Assembly: GCA_016717345.1 (NCBI GenBank)
Contig: JADKFR010000011.1
Span: forward strand, 1 to 32,545
DNA length: 32,545 nucleotides
Source of the DNA: Propionibacteriaceae bacterium
GTDB lineage: Bacteria; Actinomycetota; Actinomycetes; Propionibacteriales; Propionibacteriaceae
Direction of reading: 5' to 3'
In this document: piece after piece, positions 31,702 to 32,545 of the stretch
Numbering within the stretch: position 1 is the stretch's first letter
Layout: the number at the start of each line of letters is the position of its first letter
The notes under the pieces: model-generated
Seen by the model: the letters and a program-made list of their open reading frames with translations, nothing else
What the model was told of the DNA's origin: nothing
Databases searched by the model: none
Program-made: the position numbers and the translations under genes

Positions 31702-32545
31702 TCACCGAGCGCGCGGCTCCGCCTGTTCGGAGGCGAGACGGCTGAGGTTCTCCGCGAGCAGCTGGTCCCGTTGTCGGGCCGCGTGCTGATAGATCATGGC
31801 GGCGTCCGATGTAGCATGCCCCAGGCGTGCTTGAAGCTCCGCGGTGGTTGCCCCCGCTTGGGCGGCAAGGGTGGCTCCCGTGTGGCGCAGGTCGTGGAAC
31901 CTGAGGTCGGGGCGTCCGGCTGCGCGGCGGGCGCGGTCCCAGTGGCGGTAGAGGACGGATTCGTGGAGGTGCGCTCCCGCGTCACTCGGGAAGAGCAAGG
32001 CGTTGGCGCCGGGGAGGACGTGGGCCTCCAGGTGGTGCTGAACGGTGTCCATGATGTGGGGTGGGATGGCGACGCGCCTGGTGCCGGCCTTCGTTTTGGG
32101 TGGCCCGACCTTGGTCCCGCCGGGGAGGAAGCTGACCGATCGGGTGATCCGTACCTGGCTGGCAGGGACGTTGATGTCCTTCCTTCGCAGTTCGGCGATC
32201 TCGCCGTACCTCATGGCGCACCAGGTCGCGAGCAGCACCATCAACCTCAGCCGATCCGGCAGGGTAGCAACGATGGTGTCGAGCTCCGCCATCGACGCCG
32301 GCTCGATCTCGTGTTTGCGCCTAGCCACCTGGCTCCCCGGGAGCTGCACCGGCGACGCGGCGATGAGTTCATCGTGGACCGCGGGTTCATCAGGGCACGC
32401 AGCAGCGAGTAGGCCTTGGAGCGAGCGCGCGGGGGAGCGGTGGCCAAGGCGACGTCATGCCAGGTGCGGACGGTGCCGCGGGTCACTTCGATGAGTCTGA
32501 GGTCGCCCAGCGTCGGCAGGATGTGTAGCTCCAGGCTTCGCCGGT
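31702..32545 (-). CDS. Tyrosine recombinase/integrase, frameshifted, 5' end beyond window
   Basis: The catalytic domain is complete from about 32330 leftward: the first Arg in ATWCAMRYGEIAELRR, HDLRHTGATLAAQAG (HxxR), LGHATSDAAMIYQHAA (second His and the nucleophilic Tyr). The upstream core-binding part lies in another frame and reads LELHILPTLGDLRLIEVTRG, then TWHDVALATA and SKAYSLLRALMN. Joining it to AVHDELIAASPVQLPG needs one extra base at about 32383-32388. It is either a decayed integrase or a sequence error. The gene runs off the right edge. Such integrases mobilise islands and prophages; an attachment site may lie in 31473-31701, where I see no gene. Confidence 0.85.

Overview
The window is high-GC, gene-dense DNA from an actinobacterium. 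Several families point that way, most plausibly to the Propionibacteriales, but only by inference: a glp / rimJ-like / sepX(glpR) cell-division cluster, a eukaryotic-type UTP-glucose-1-phosphate uridylyltransferase, an FmdB zinc ribbon, a UvrA paralogue, and DUF6584 and UPF0158 proteins. Many starts look leaderless: a TANNNT -10 box lies 6-7 nt before the ATG/GTG, with no Shine-Dalgarno sequence.

Layout. (1) 1-2.57 kb: an accessory locus of type I methyltransferase hsdM and an overlapping RhuM-family gene, cut by the left edge. It sits just 3' of a tRNA-Ala(CGC) gene at 2.75-2.82 kb, a classic island position. (2) 2.87-9.44 kb: a conserved housekeeping block. It holds sepX/glpR (with an apparent frameshift), a RimJ-like acetyltransferase and the MoeA-like glp on the minus strand. 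5-formyl-THF cyclo-ligase, an FmdB protein, a SAF-domain protein and mscL follow on the plus strand, then UGPase and a small partner on the minus strand. glp and the cyclo-ligase diverge from a 17-bp gap with a nearly symmetric double -10 element. (3) 9.8-16 kb: UvrA-like ABC ATPase, a 60-aa membrane protein, an IclR regulator with a palindromic site upstream, a 55-aa peptide, an SDR enzyme, and a TerC transporter behind a probable yybP-ykoY manganese riboswitch. (4) 16.3-18 kb: a MOSC protein and a peptidoglycan-binding-domain gene. The middle of the latter is replaced by about 730 bases of almost pure G/C, very probably a sequencing or assembly artefact.

(5) 18.2-29.3 kb: a mosaic accessory region. 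Intact small genes (RibD-like reductase, DUF302, LCM-type methyltransferase, DUF6584, UPF0158, DUF4386) alternate with broken ones: TetR and HxlR pieces joined tail to tail, a methyltransferase C-terminal piece, a nucleotidyltransferase-like remnant, a membrane-protein remnant and an rsgA C-terminal piece. Three toxin-antitoxin modules lie within 6.7 kb: RHH-MazF, MntA-HepT and Phd/VapB-VapC. Two have palindromes overlapping their promoters. (6) 29.4-32.5 kb: two coupled genes of unknown function, a membrane-protein / winged-helix-regulator operon with a clear promoter and an overlapping operator-like inverted repeat, a further membrane protein, and a tyrosine recombinase that is frameshifted and cut by the right edge.

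The best candidates for new biology are the symmetric leaderless promoter between glp and the folate gene, the toxin-antitoxin-rich gene scrapyard, the coupled pair at 29.4-30.05 kb, and the autoregulated-looking operon at 30.2-31.0 kb. I did not find a multi-gene system that I can confidently call undescribed.
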